A DNA stretch of 64,000 bases from Rariloculus sp965263005 (GTDB taxonomy: Bacteria > Pseudomonadota > Gammaproteobacteria > Steroidobacterales > Rariloculaceae). Position 1 is the first letter of the stretch, and each line of letters opens with the position of its first letter. A program made the translations under genes and the position numbers. Under the pieces are notes generated by a model. The model worked only from the letters and a program-made list of their open reading frames with translations, searched no databases and was not told where the DNA came from. This document shows, piece by piece, positions 42,923 through 51,434 of the stretch. The stretch is from contig NZ_OZ253579.1 of the NCBI RefSeq assembly GCF_965263005.1, forward strand, positions 992,001-1,056,000, given 5' to 3'.

Positions 42923-43303
42923 ATGCTTGGGTATGTGTTGATCGGCACCAATGATGTCGAACGAGCCGGGAAATTCTACGATGAGCTGCTCGGTGTGCTC
43001 GGCGCTAAACGATTCATGGAAATGGAGCGGCTAGTCGCCTGGTCGGCTGGACACGATAGTCCTGGCATCGGCGTCTGCAAGCCCTATGACGGCGACGCTG
43101 CGACGGTCGGCAATGGGATGATGGTGGCGTTGGCCGCCGGCTCCCCGGAAAAGGTGCAAGCCGTGTACGACAAGGCGATCGAGCTCGGCGGCGCCGACGA
43201 AGGCGGGCCTGGGAGACGCATGGGCAATTTCTACGGCGCGTACTTCCGCGACCTGGACGGCAACAAGCTGAACGCATTCTGCATCGTGCCGGACGAGGGG
43301 TGA
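42923..43303 (+). CDS. VOC-family (glyoxalase-like) protein
   Basis: 126 residues from the ATG at 42923, after AAGGAG at 42909-42914. The fold is shown by MLGYVLIGTNDVERAGKFYD at the start and by NFYGAYFRDLDGNKLNAFC near the end, the paired beta-alpha-beta modules of the vicinal oxygen chelate family. The usual first-strand His is replaced (YVLIG), so metal binding may differ from true glyoxalase I. Role unknown. Confidence 0.88.
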   Translation: MLGYVLIGTNDVERAGKFYDELLGVLGAKRFMEMERLVAWSAGHDSPGIGVCKPYDGDAATVGNGMMVALAAGSPEKVQAVYDKAIELGGADEGGPGRRMGNFYGAYFRDLDGNKLNAFCIVPDEG

Positions 43304-43442
43304 GTCGCAATTTTCGGGTCCAGGCGCCCGGCGATTCTCGGATCCGGGCACTGGGCAGTCGTCGTGTTCAGGCGCTTGGCGAATGTCGGGCCCACACGCG
43401 TGGCGATCGTGGGAGCCAGGTGCTTGGCGCGATCTCGGCGTC

Positions 43443-43673
43443 ATGACGCCGATCGAGCGCAAGCGCGTTCGCCGCTGGCGCGACCGGGCGCGTCCGCTCG
43501 TGCTGACTGGCCTCGTGCTTTACGCGACGGGTTTCTTCCTCGATTGGTCGCTTGAGTTCGAGTTGTACTGGCTCCTGACGTGGAGCGGCGGGCTCATCGT
43601 GCTGATCGGCGCCGGCTGTGGGCTGCTCTGGCTCGTCGACTCATCGACCGCCGGCGACGATGAAAACGCCTGA
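43443..43673 (+). CDS. small membrane protein, two helices
   Basis: 76 residues. A basic N-terminus (ERKRVRRWRDRARP) precedes two hydrophobic helices: LVLTGLVLYATGFFLDW and LLTWSGGLIVLIGAGCGLLW. An acidic tail (STAGDDENA) ends the protein. The positive-inside rule puts both ends in the cytoplasm. Function unknown. It meets the DUF2461 gene tail to tail. Confidence 0.6.
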   Translation: MTPIERKRVRRWRDRARPLVLTGLVLYATGFFLDWSLEFELYWLLTWSGGLIVLIGAGCGLLWLVDSSTAGDDENA

Positions 43674-43679
43674 CGATCC

Positions 43680-44393
43680 TCAGAACTGCAGTTCGAGCGC
43701 CGCGCAGAGAAACACCATCAGCGGTTGCGCGGCCTCGAACCGGGCGGCTGCACGTTCAGCGAAGTCCTCGGCGATGACTTCGGCGTCATCGACCGCGCAA
43801 CTGGCGATGAAGTCCTTGCGCTTGATGTCCTCGATATTCGGCGTGTCGGCGGCGAAGCCGCGGGGCGGCCGCGACAGTCGTTGCCCGCCGAACTCGAAAT
43901 GCTCACGGAAACGCCTGCTGGCGCTCGCCCGCTTCCAGCCTTCCGGCTTCTCGACGATGCGCGCGCGGATCGCGGCGAGCGCTTTCGATTCGGGACGCCA
44001 TATTCCGGCAGCGACAAAGCAGCGGCTGGGCTCGATGTGCACATAGAACCCCGGCGCGTGGATGTCCTTGCCGCGCTCGTGCCGCAACTGGATGCCGATA
44101 TTGGTCTTGTACGGAGTCTTGTCCGGCGAGAAGCGTGTGTCGCGGTAGATCCGCATCAGCGACCCGCCGACGCGTTTGGGGATCGCGACGAAATGCGCCG
44201 AGATGTGCTCGAGCCTCGGCCCGATGCGCTCGATAAAACCGAGCGCGGGGTCAAGGACGTCAGCTTCGTAGCGATGCTTGTTGGCCTGAAACCAGGTCCG
44301 GTCGTTGTTGGCCGCTATCTCTTCGAGGAAGCGCATCGTTTCGGGACGGAACGCACGCTGTGCCGTCGGGGTTTGCCTGCTCATGTCGCGCAT
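43680..44393 (-). CDS. DUF2461 (TIGR02453) family protein
   Basis: 237 residues (or 234 from the second Met). The motifs FRPETMRFLEEIAANNDRTW, FQANKHRYEADVLDP, RIYRDTRFSPDKTPYKTNIG and GFYVHIEPSRCFVAAGIW define the family. These proteins are widespread, cytosolic and uncharacterised. It is divergent from the pirin gene with only 14 bases between. Confidence 0.9.
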   Translation of the reverse strand: MRDMSRQTPTAQRAFRPETMRFLEEIAANNDRTWFQANKHRYEADVLDPALGFIERIGPRLEHISAHFVAIPKRVGGSLMRIYRDTRFSPDKTPYKTNIGIQLRHERGKDIHAPGFYVHIEPSRCFVAAGIWRPESKALAAIRARIVEKPEGWKRASASRRFREHFEFGGQRLSRPPRGFAADTPNIEDIKRKDFIASCAVDDAEVIAEDFAERAAARFEAAQPLMVFLCAALELQF

Positions 44394-44407
44394 TCTAACC
44401 GTGGCGC

Positions 44408-45358
44408 ATGTCAGTCGGAATCGGTAAATTCGGTCTCATCATGCAGGATGATTTGCCGATGATCAGCAGCGCCGCGGGCACGGCGAGCGTTCCGGAAGCC
44501 GTGGAACTCGTCATCGGGCCGCGCCGACGGCCGCTCGGCGGCCTTGAGGTGAATCGGGTCTGGCCAACTGCGCGGCGGCGCATGGTCGGGCCGTTCATCT
44601 TCTTCGATCACCTCTTGCCCGCCGAGCTTGAACCCGGTCGAGGCGTCGATGTCCCGCCACACCCGCACATCGGTCTTGCGACGGTCACGTATCTGTTCGA
44701 AGGAGAAATGCTGCACCGCGACAGCATCGGCTGCGAGCAGATCATCCGCCCGGGGGAGCTCAACTGGATGACGGCGGGCTCTGGCATCGTTCATTCGGAG
44801 CGCAGCACGGCCGAACAGCGCGCTCGCCAGTCGCAGATACACGGCATTCAGTCCTGGGTCGCGCTGCCTCGCGAACACGAGCTCTGCGCGCCAAGCTTCG
44901 TGCACTACCCGGCCGATCGGCTGCCGATCATCGAGCGGGTGGACGCGCGGCTCAAGCTCATCGCCGGGACCGCATTCGGCGCGAGCGCGGACGTGGCTAC
45001 GCTGTCGGAATTGTTCTGCGTTGAGGCGGACCTCGCCGCGGGCGCGCTGTTGGCGCTCGGTTCGGAGCTTGGCGAGCGCGCCGCCTATGTCGTCGGTGGC
45101 AGCATCGAGGTCGAGGAGGTCGGCTACGAGTCCGGCAAGCTGCTTGTCTTTCGTGCGGGCGGCGAGATCGGGATTCGCGCCCAAACCGCCACGAAGCTCA
45201 TGCTGTTCGGCGGTGCGCCGCTCGACGGCGAGCGGCATATCTGGTGGAACTTCGTGTCGAGCTCTGCCGACCGCATCGAAGCGGCGAAGCACGACTGGAA
45301 AGCGCGCCTCTTCCCGGCTGTGCCGGGCGACGACGACTACATGCCTTTGCCCGAGTGA
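44408..45358 (+). CDS. pirin-family protein
   Basis: Up to 316 residues; ATG at 44459 (after AGGATG) is a good alternative, giving 299. The cupin metal site is in DVPPHPHIGLATVTY and a following HRDS, with MTAGSGIVHSERS closing the pirin signature. A second cupin half follows (AYVVGGSIEVEEV, KLMLFGGAPLDGERHI). Bacterial pirins may have quercetinase activity or regulate enzymes; role here unknown. Confidence 0.92.
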   Translation: MSVGIGKFGLIMQDDLPMISSAAGTASVPEAVELVIGPRRRPLGGLEVNRVWPTARRRMVGPFIFFDHLLPAELEPGRGVDVPPHPHIGLATVTYLFEGEMLHRDSIGCEQIIRPGELNWMTAGSGIVHSERSTAEQRARQSQIHGIQSWVALPREHELCAPSFVHYPADRLPIIERVDARLKLIAGTAFGASADVATLSELFCVEADLAAGALLALGSELGERAAYVVGGSIEVEEVGYESGKLLVFRAGGEIGIRAQTATKLMLFGGAPLDGERHIWWNFVSSSADRIEAAKHDWKARLFPAVPGDDDYMPLPE

Positions 45359-45480
45359 GCGCCACGTTGCTACGGAAATCTATAGCTTTCTTGACGGAAT
45401 TCGGATCCGCAACAGCTTAGATTTCCAGTTGTCGTTTAGTGCTTCATCAGGAAGCGAAGCTTGCGCAAGAGGAGTAGCAC

Positions 45481-46071
45481 ATGAGAATCCAAATCACACT
45501 CGCATTGGCGGCGCTGACGGTTAGCCAGGCGGCCTGGGCTCAGCTTGAAGCCGACGCTGACGGCGACGGCGCCGTCAGTTTGACGGAGTTCCAGACAGGA
45601 TTTTCGGAGGTCGCAGAACGCCGGTTCCAGGCGCTCGATAGCGACGGTGACGGCCTGTTGACCGCTGAAGAGATAGGTGGCGGGCGTACGTTTGGTGAAC
45701 GTGGTTCCGGTGTCCGTGGCCGGGTGTTGAGCCGACTTGACGCCGACAGCGATGGCTTCGTGACACTCGCCGAGGTTCAGGCCGAGCGCCCGGAAGCGAC
45801 GGGCGAATGGTTCGCGGAGCTTGACGCCGATGGCGACGGACAGCTCTCCGCCGACGAGGTCCGGCCGCGGCGGTCTCGGAGCACAGCACGCGACGGCGCC
45901 GGCCAGATCGACACCGATGGTGACGGGGCGTGGTCGCTGGCAGAGCTTCAGGCCGCGCGGCCTGAGTTCAGCGTCGAGCGGTTCAACGGCCTCGACAGCG
46001 ATGGCGATGGCCTGATCGGTCAGGATGAGCGGTCCGCGCGGCGCGGCGGTTTCCGCGGTCGGGGACGCTGA
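45481..46071 (+). CDS. secreted EF-hand protein with six calcium-loop motifs
   Basis: 196 residues. GAGGAG (45467-45472) precedes the ATG and signal peptide LALAALTVSQAAWAQ. Six DxDxDG loops are visible: DADGDGAVS, DSDGDGLLT, DADSDGFVT, DADGDGQLS, DTDGDGAWS and DSDGDGLIG, spaced about 25-35 residues apart in three pairs. A Arg/Gly-rich tail ends the protein (RRGGFRGRGR). It should bind calcium in the periplasm or outside. Partner unknown. Confidence 0.9.
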   Translation: MRIQITLALAALTVSQAAWAQLEADADGDGAVSLTEFQTGFSEVAERRFQALDSDGDGLLTAEEIGGGRTFGERGSGVRGRVLSRLDADSDGFVTLAEVQAERPEATGEWFAELDADGDGQLSADEVRPRRSRSTARDGAGQIDTDGDGAWSLAELQAARPEFSVERFNGLDSDGDGLIGQDERSARRGGFRGRGR

Positions 46072-46173
46072 TATGCAGCTCGCGGGCAGGCAGGTGTCGA
46101 TCGCTACCCCGTGGCTCGGCGCCTGCCCGCCTTCGGTGAGCCTGCCCGCCTTTGGTGAGTGTTCGTCGTCGAA

Positions 46174-46602
46174 TCAATCCTCGGAGCGCCCGCCGAAGCG
46201 GACCCGGAATACTTCAATGAACCCCACGCGCTGCATCTCCCGATTGACGGGGAACAGCGTTTCGACGAACGACGTGGGGTTCTCGGGGTCGTAGAGCGGC
46301 AGGAAGTTCGCTCGAATCCGTCCTTGCTCTTCCTCGTCCGCTTGCCGCGCACGCCAGGCGCTGCCGAGGTCGGGGAGCCGCCACTCGTTGTCTCTCGTCA
46401 CAATGACTTCCTCAAGAGTGTTGTCGCGCTCGGCGGGCTGAGCCGCGAGCCTTGCCTCATACGGCACATTGTCGAGCCGCGGCGGCAGCGTCAGCTCGTC
46501 CTCCTCCTCCTGGGCGAGCGCGGCCGGCGCTGCGAGGCAAGCCAACACAACGAGCTCGACTACCCGGTGCACAATCGATTCAGGGACGCCGAGGCGCTTC
46601 AA
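46174..46602 (-). CDS. hypothetical secreted protein
   Basis: 142 residues from a TTG start at 46602 with a strong GGAGGA site. A hydrophobic segment VVELVVLACLAAPAALAQ is a signal peptide. The mature protein is acidic at first (EEEDELTLPP), then has YEARLAAQPAERDNTLEEVI and LYDPENPTSFVETLFPVN. I do not recognise a family. The start overlaps the 3' end of the ABC substrate-binding gene by 23 bases, so it is probably translated from the same message. Confidence 0.65.
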   Translation of the reverse strand: MKRLGVPESIVHRVVELVVLACLAAPAALAQEEEDELTLPPRLDNVPYEARLAAQPAERDNTLEEVIVTRDNEWRLPDLGSAWRARQADEEEQGRIRANFLPLYDPENPTSFVETLFPVNREMQRVGFIEVFRVRFGGRSED

Positions 46603-47383
46603 GCCGATTCCTCCAGCTCAAGGACTTGAACCAATAGTTGTTCGTCGTCGGCAGCCAGGTATCGGCGGCGCGCGCGGCGATCCAGGCGTTGAGAAAAAAC
46701 ACGAAGTCCGGATCGCCCTTGTTTACCGCAAACGCGGTCCGCGTCTCCAGCAGAGGCCGCGCAATCGGCACGTCGATTGCGGCTGGATTCTCGAGCGCGA
46801 GAAACGTCGGCACGGGTTCTTCCTCGAGAAAGCCATCCACTTCGCCGCCGACGAGCGCGCTGCCGGCCGTCTGCACGTCCTCGAACACGACGAGCTCGGC
46901 CCTCGGCAAAAGGCGTGCGACAAGCTCGGTGGCCACGGAACCCTCGACTGCGGCGATCTTGCGCGCGCCTGTGTTCAAATCATCGAGCTCCTGCACGTTC
47001 GCGGTCTTTGTGACGTTGGTCGCGAGCGAGACGCCGCCGATTGCGTACGGTTCACTGAAGTTGACGTGCAGTGCGCGTTCCGGCGTGATTGCGAGGCCCG
47101 ACGCGACAACGTCGACCTCGCCGGCTTCGAGCGCAAGAATGAGCCTGTCCCACTCGTAGACGCGTATGTCGGCCTCGACTTCCATGTCTTCGGCGAGCTT
47201 GTGCGCGACGTCGATTTCGAAGCCTGTCAGCTCGCCGTCGGGGCCGCGCAGCGCCCAGGGCGTCGACAGCGCGACGCCGACTCTGAGCGTGCCTTCATTG
47301 AGTACTTGCTGGAGCGGACGCGCCTCGGCGGCACCCGAAACCGCGAGAGCCAGCAGCAGCGGCACTAGCAGACTGTGGCACAA
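46580..47383 (-). CDS. amino-acid ABC transporter-type substrate-binding protein
   Basis: 267 residues from a TTG at 47383 (GGAG four bases before), which gives the signal peptide CHSLLVPLLLALAVSGAAEA; a GTG at 47365 is an alternative. The mature domain is a SBP_bac_3 fold: LRVGVALSTPWALRGPDGEL, TGFEIDVAHKLAEDMEVEA, GEVDVVASGLAITPERA and NKGDPDFVFFLNAW. It binds an amino acid or similar ligand in the periplasm. No permease or ATPase gene is nearby. The start and RBS lie inside the MITE-like repeat 47365-47530. Confidence 0.88.
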   Translation of the reverse strand: MCHSLLVPLLLALAVSGAAEARPLQQVLNEGTLRVGVALSTPWALRGPDGELTGFEIDVAHKLAEDMEVEADIRVYEWDRLILALEAGEVDVVASGLAITPERALHVNFSEPYAIGGVSLATNVTKTANVQELDDLNTGARKIAAVEGSVATELVARLLPRAELVVFEDVQTAGSALVGGEVDGFLEEEPVPTFLALENPAAIDVPIARPLLETRTAFAVNKGDPDFVFFLNAWIAARAADTWLPTTNNYWFKSLSWRNRLEAPRRP

Positions 47384-47530
47384 GCTCCGCGATGCGCCAA
47401 GAGCAGCAAGGCGACCGGCCGGCCTGGCGCGGGGAGGGAGAATACCGGACGTATTCGACCGATGAGCAACGCCGTCAGCCGGGATGCATCGCCGGTCGAA
47501 CGCAGCGGGGCTTTTGCCACGGGCTGCTCG
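47365..47530. repeat. MITE-like interspersed repeat, copy 2 (166 bp, inverted relative to copy 1)
   Basis: Ends are ctagcagactgtggc (47365-47379) and gccacgggctgctcg (47516-47530), which match the inverted termini of copy 1 imperfectly. On the minus strand the interior from 47521 shares about 28 of 29 bases around gcgatgcatcccggc with copy 1, and further blocks match. It lies between the ABC substrate-binding gene and the CNT transporter, overlapping the former's start. Confidence 0.85.
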
Positions 47531-47660
47531 TAATTGCAATATGCGTTCGATTCCGATTCTCCCAATCGTTGCCGCCCCCGCGACACTATACAATCTGACA
47601 GCCGCCAAAACGGCCGGTTCACGGCGATCGCCTCCGCGCAGCCGCTGTGCCATGGCTGCT

Positions 47661-48908
47661 TCAACCAACGATGCCGACGACTGCGCCTGTGCAGCAGGTC
47701 GCGATAGTCCCGCCGACGATCGACTTCAACCCCAGGCTCGCGACTTCCCTGCGGCGTTCGGGCATCAGTCCCGTGAACCCGCCGATCATGATGCCCACGC
47801 TGCCGAAGTTTGCCATACCGCATAAAGCGTAACTCATAATCAGCACGCTGCGCTCGCTTAATTGACCGTCTGTCAGCTCCGCGAGGCTCAGATACGCGAG
47901 CAACTCGTTCAGCACGGTCTTGATGCCCATGAGGCTGCCGGCCACGGTAGCTTCGCTCCATGGCACGCCCATGAGCCAGACAACTGGTGCCATGAGCCAG
48001 CCGAGCATCCGCTCGAGGCTCAATGCCTGGCCCCCGAACTCCGGCAGCAGGGTGAGCATCGCATTTGCCAGATGCACGAGCGCGAGAAGCACGATCAGCA
48101 TCGCGACGATATTTAGATAGAGCGAAAGGCCACGCTCGGTGCCCTGCGTAACGGCGTCCATCGAGCTCGCCGCCTCGGAGCGCGGATCCGGCAGCCTCGC
48201 AGCCGTGCTGGCGCGGCCGGGCGGCACCATGATCCAGGCCACCATGATCGCGGCCGGCGCACTGATGATCGATGCGGTAATGAGGTGTCCGACAGCGCCG
48301 TCGAGCACGGGGCCGAGTATCGTCGTATAAAGGAGCAGCACCGTGCCTGCGATCGTCGCCATGCCGGTGCACATCACCATGAACAGTTCTCCGCGGCCAA
48401 GTTCCCTGAGATAGCCGCGGATCAAGAGCGGCGCCTCGACCATGCCGACAAAAATATTGGCGGCCGCGGCCAGCGAAACGGCGCCGCCGATACCGAGCGT
48501 CTTTTCGAACAGCAGCGAGAAGCTTCTGACGATGAGCGGCAGTATCCGCCAATAGCTCAGCAGCGATGTCAATGCGCTGACGACGATTATCAGCGGCAGC
48601 GAGCGGAACGCGAGCACGAGACTGCCGCCGATCGTCGTTTCCTCGAACGGCAACGGCCCGCCGCCGAGGTAGCCGAAGACGAAGCTCGTACCGGCCTGGG
48701 TCGCGGCCTGCAGGGCGACGACGGCATCGTTGAGGCTGGCGAAGACGCTTCTCGCCTGCGGTAGCCTGAGCATGATCAGGGCGATTGCAAGCTGGAGCCC
48801 GAGCCCGGCGAGCGGCACGCGCCAACTGAGCGCGCGGCGGTTCTCGCTGAGCAGCCACGCAATTGCGGTCAGTGCGAGTAAGCCGAAGGCGCCGTGGAGT
48901 ATCGTCAT
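47661..48908 (-). CDS. NupC-type concentrative nucleoside transporter (CNT family)
   Basis: 415 residues from the ATG at 48908, chosen because homologues start with this helix (TILHGAFGLLALTAIAWLLS ENRR); a GTG at 48929 is possible. CNT motifs: FVFGYLGGGPLPFEET-like, GIGGAVSLAAAANIFVGMVE (the G-x-x-E ligand region), LFMVMCTGMATIAGT, and a late YALCGMANFGSVGIMIGG. It imports nucleosides with protons or sodium. About 8-10 membrane helices. It is not next to other nucleoside genes. Confidence 0.92.
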   Translation of the reverse strand: MTILHGAFGLLALTAIAWLLSENRRALSWRVPLAGLGLQLAIALIMLRLPQARSVFASLNDAVVALQAATQAGTSFVFGYLGGGPLPFEETTIGGSLVLAFRSLPLIIVVSALTSLLSYWRILPLIVRSFSLLFEKTLGIGGAVSLAAAANIFVGMVEAPLLIRGYLRELGRGELFMVMCTGMATIAGTVLLLYTTILGPVLDGAVGHLITASIISAPAAIMVAWIMVPPGRASTAARLPDPRSEAASSMDAVTQGTERGLSLYLNIVAMLIVLLALVHLANAMLTLLPEFGGQALSLERMLGWLMAPVVWLMGVPWSEATVAGSLMGIKTVLNELLAYLSLAELTDGQLSERSVLIMSYALCGMANFGSVGIMIGGFTGLMPERRREVASLGLKSIVGGTIATCCTGAVVGIVG

Positions 48909-49027
48909 CTTGCCGTTGCGCGCCGCCACCGGCGCCCTGTGGCGTGCGTTGGCGTACTATACGCAAATCGCCGCCCCGCTGAACAGTCGCGGAACGGGGC
49001 GCGCAGGCCAACCAAGATACGCGAGAG

Positions 49028-49360
49028 ATGACCACCGGACCGGATCGCGCCGACCGTGCGCCCAGCGCGCGCCGCGTGCGGCCGCCGCGCCTCATTGCGG
49101 CCGGTTTCGTGGCGGCGTTCGCCGCGAGCATCGCGACGATGATCTACACGGGCCTCCTGGTCAACGCGCCGCGGCAGGAGATCGAAGCGGAGCGCGATGC
49201 GGGCGAGACCGGCGCCGGCGCTGACCGCGGCGACGGCAGTGTCGTACGTGCAGATGGCCGTCAGGCGGACAAAGAAAGTAGCGAGGATCCCGCGGACGGG
49301 ATCGAGGACAGCGATGACGAACCTGAGCACAACGAGGCCGGCGGCGATCTCACGGAATGA
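49028..49360 (+). CDS. hypothetical protein with one membrane helix and acidic tail
   Basis: 110 residues. A basic N-terminus precedes a helix LIAAGFVAAFAASIATMIYT, and the second half is very acidic and low-complexity (KESSEDPADGIEDSDDEPEH). It ends 37 bases before the ttcA start. The antisense strand is also open here with C-ending codons and a hydrophobic reading, so which strand codes is not certain. Confidence 0.4.
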   Translation: MTTGPDRADRAPSARRVRPPRLIAAGFVAAFAASIATMIYTGLLVNAPRQEIEAERDAGETGAGADRGDGSVVRADGRQADKESSEDPADGIEDSDDEPEHNEAGGDLTE

Positions 49361-49397
49361 ACTGAGCCCTGGGAGCACGCGAGCCGTCGCCGGGGCC

Positions 49398-50222
49398 ATG
49401 GCGCCCTCGGAGCGCGAAGCTGCAATCGCGGCCGCGCGGCCGCGTACTCGCGAGTGGAAGGCGCTTGAGGCGGACCTGCGCGGCAAGGTCGGCAGGGCGA
49501 TCGCCGACTATCGAATGATCGACGATGGCGATCTCGTCATGGTCTGCCTATCGGGCGGCAAGGACTCCTACACGCTGCTCGACCTGCTGATCGGTTTGCA
49601 GAAGCGCGCCCCGGTCCGCTTCGAACTCGTCGCCGTGAATCTCGATCAGAAGCAACCCGGATTCCCGAGCAAGACGTTGCCGAGCTACCTCCGGGCGCTC
49701 GGTGTGCCATTCAGGATCGTCGAGGAAGATACCTACTCAGTCGTCACACGCGTCATCGATATCGGCAAGACCTACTGCGGCCTGTGCTCGAGGCTGCGCC
49801 GCGGAATCCTGTATCGGGTCGCCACCGAGATCGGCGCGAACAAGATCGCCCTCGGGCATCACCGTGACGATATCGTCGAAACGCTGTTTCTCAACATGTT
49901 CTACGGAGCGCGGCTCAAGGCGATGCCGCCGAAGCTTCGCAGCGACGACGGCCGGCATATCGTCATCCGTCCGCTCGCCTATTGTGCGGAACGGGACATC
50001 GCAAACTATGCAAGCATCCGCGCGTTCCCGATCATCCCGTGCGACCTGTGCGGTTCGCAACAGAATCTGAAGCGCGCCGAGATCAAGGCGATGCTCGCGG
50101 CCTGGGAGCGCAGTGACCCGGGCCGGACCGACAGGCTGTTTCGCAGCCTGCAGAACGTCAGCCCCTCTCATCTCGCCGACGCATCCCTGCAGGATTTCGC
50201 CAACCTCAAGCCGTCGGACTGA
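49398..50222 (+). CDS. ttcA: tRNA 2-thiocytidine(32) synthetase TtcA
   Basis: 274 residues from the ATG at 49398; earlier in-frame starts are possible but unneeded. The PP-loop ATP site is MVCLSGGKDSYTLLDLL. Cys residues for the catalytic 4Fe-4S cluster are in YCGLCSRLRRG and PCDLCGSQQNLKR. GHHRDDIVETLFLNMFYGAR is the conserved TtcA block. The enzyme thiolates C32 of several tRNAs, taking sulfur from IscS. Length and motifs are normal. Confidence 0.96.
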   Translation: MAPSEREAAIAAARPRTREWKALEADLRGKVGRAIADYRMIDDGDLVMVCLSGGKDSYTLLDLLIGLQKRAPVRFELVAVNLDQKQPGFPSKTLPSYLRALGVPFRIVEEDTYSVVTRVIDIGKTYCGLCSRLRRGILYRVATEIGANKIALGHHRDDIVETLFLNMFYGARLKAMPPKLRSDDGRHIVIRPLAYCAERDIANYASIRAFPIIPCDLCGSQQNLKRAEIKAMLAAWERSDPGRTDRLFRSLQNVSPSHLADASLQDFANLKPSD

Positions 50223-50419
50223 TTCGAGCCGTGCCGGTCTGGCTGGTCAGGCCACAGATTCCGCCCGCCGCCTTGCCGGGCGCGCCCTGCGGGAGTGGGC
50301 GGAACGCGCCATTACGGCGTTTCACTCCTGGCCGATATGTCCGATATTGCCTGCGGAGCGCGCCTTGTACTGACGCGTTCCGCTCACTCTGAATGCGAGG
50401 TTACTTGCGGGATAGGAAA

Positions 50420-51277
50420 CTAGCCCCTGTCTTCATCGACGATCGGGTTGCGTAGCGTGCCGACGCCCGTGACATTGACTTCCACAACGTCGCCCGCTCG
50501 CATCCATAGCGGCGGGTTGCGCCCCGCGCCGACACCGCCCGGCGTCCCGCTGACGATCACGTCGCCAGGCTCGAGTTGAGACCAGGTGGAGCAGTACTCG
50601 ATGAGCTCGGGAATATCGAAGCAAAGCTCGCCGACGCTCTCATCCTGAACAACCGTTCCGTTCAGCACCGTGCGCAGGTGAAACGCCTTCGGATTCGGGG
50701 ACTCGTCTGCGGTCACGATCCAGGGTCCGAACGAGCCGCTGTGATGGAAGTTCTTGCCGGGCGTCCATTGCGGGCCGTGCCGCTGATAGTCCCTGATGCT
50801 GCCGTCGTTGAAGCAACTGTATCCCGCGACATGGTCGAGCGCCGCGGCGCGGGCGACGTGACGGGCGCGCTTGCCGATGATCACGGCGAGTTCGCCCTCG
50901 AAATCGTATCGCACGGACGCGAGCGGTCGAATCATCGGCTGACCGTGACCGACGATGCTGTCAGCGAAACGCACGAAAAGCACCGGATAGTCCGGGCGTT
51001 CGCGGCCCATTTCCCGAATATGCGGCATGTAGTTGATCCCGACGCAGATCAGCTTGGCCGCCGGGTCGGGGATGGGAGGGAGGAACTCGATTTCCTCGAG
51101 CGAGCAATCCGGTGACCGGCCCTCGAGGTCCCGCAATCGCTCGAGCGCGCCTGCGAGCAACACGTCGCGAAGACTCCGGTACTCGGCCTTGAGCTCAGGT
51201 CCGGCGTCGATGACGCCGCCATCGACGGCGATGCCGAAGCTTGCTTCCCCGTTACGTGTGAAGCTGATCAGACGCAT
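50420..51277 (-). CDS. fumarylacetoacetate hydrolase-family protein
   Basis: 285 residues. The catalytic domain has AKLICVGINYMPHIREMGR, divalent-metal Glu residues in VRYDFEGELAVIIGK and Asp in GYSCFNDGSIRDYQRHG. The late PGDVIVSGTPGGVGAGRNPP loop completes the site. It could be a 2-hydroxyhepta-2,4-diene-1,7-dioate isomerase, ureidoglycolate lyase-like or acylpyruvase; the sequence alone does not decide. It is a second family member in the window, without the tandem repeats seen at 37932. It lies downstream of thrS on the same strand. Confidence 0.9.
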   Translation of the reverse strand: MRLISFTRNGEASFGIAVDGGVIDAGPELKAEYRSLRDVLLAGALERLRDLEGRSPDCSLEEIEFLPPIPDPAAKLICVGINYMPHIREMGRERPDYPVLFVRFADSIVGHGQPMIRPLASVRYDFEGELAVIIGKRARHVARAAALDHVAGYSCFNDGSIRDYQRHGPQWTPGKNFHHSGSFGPWIVTADESPNPKAFHLRTVLNGTVVQDESVGELCFDIPELIEYCSTWSQLEPGDVIVSGTPGGVGAGRNPPLWMRAGDVVEVNVTGVGTLRNPIVDEDRG

Positions 51278-51434
51278 ATCGTCACTTTCCTCGTCGGTTC
51301 AAACCGGTCTTTCCCCGCCCGGAATTGTACGGGCGGGTCAATCACGGCGCCATGCATGGCTGGTGCAGGTTCGAGCGAGTGCGCATAGCGCCTGTTGCCG
51401 GTTCTCGCGTTCTCGTTGCCGACGTCAACAAGGC

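Noticed and set aside
47365..49131. Long leftward open frame overlapping the CNT transporter
   Set aside because: Arg/Ala-rich translation with no membrane pattern, while the other frame encodes a full CNT protein.
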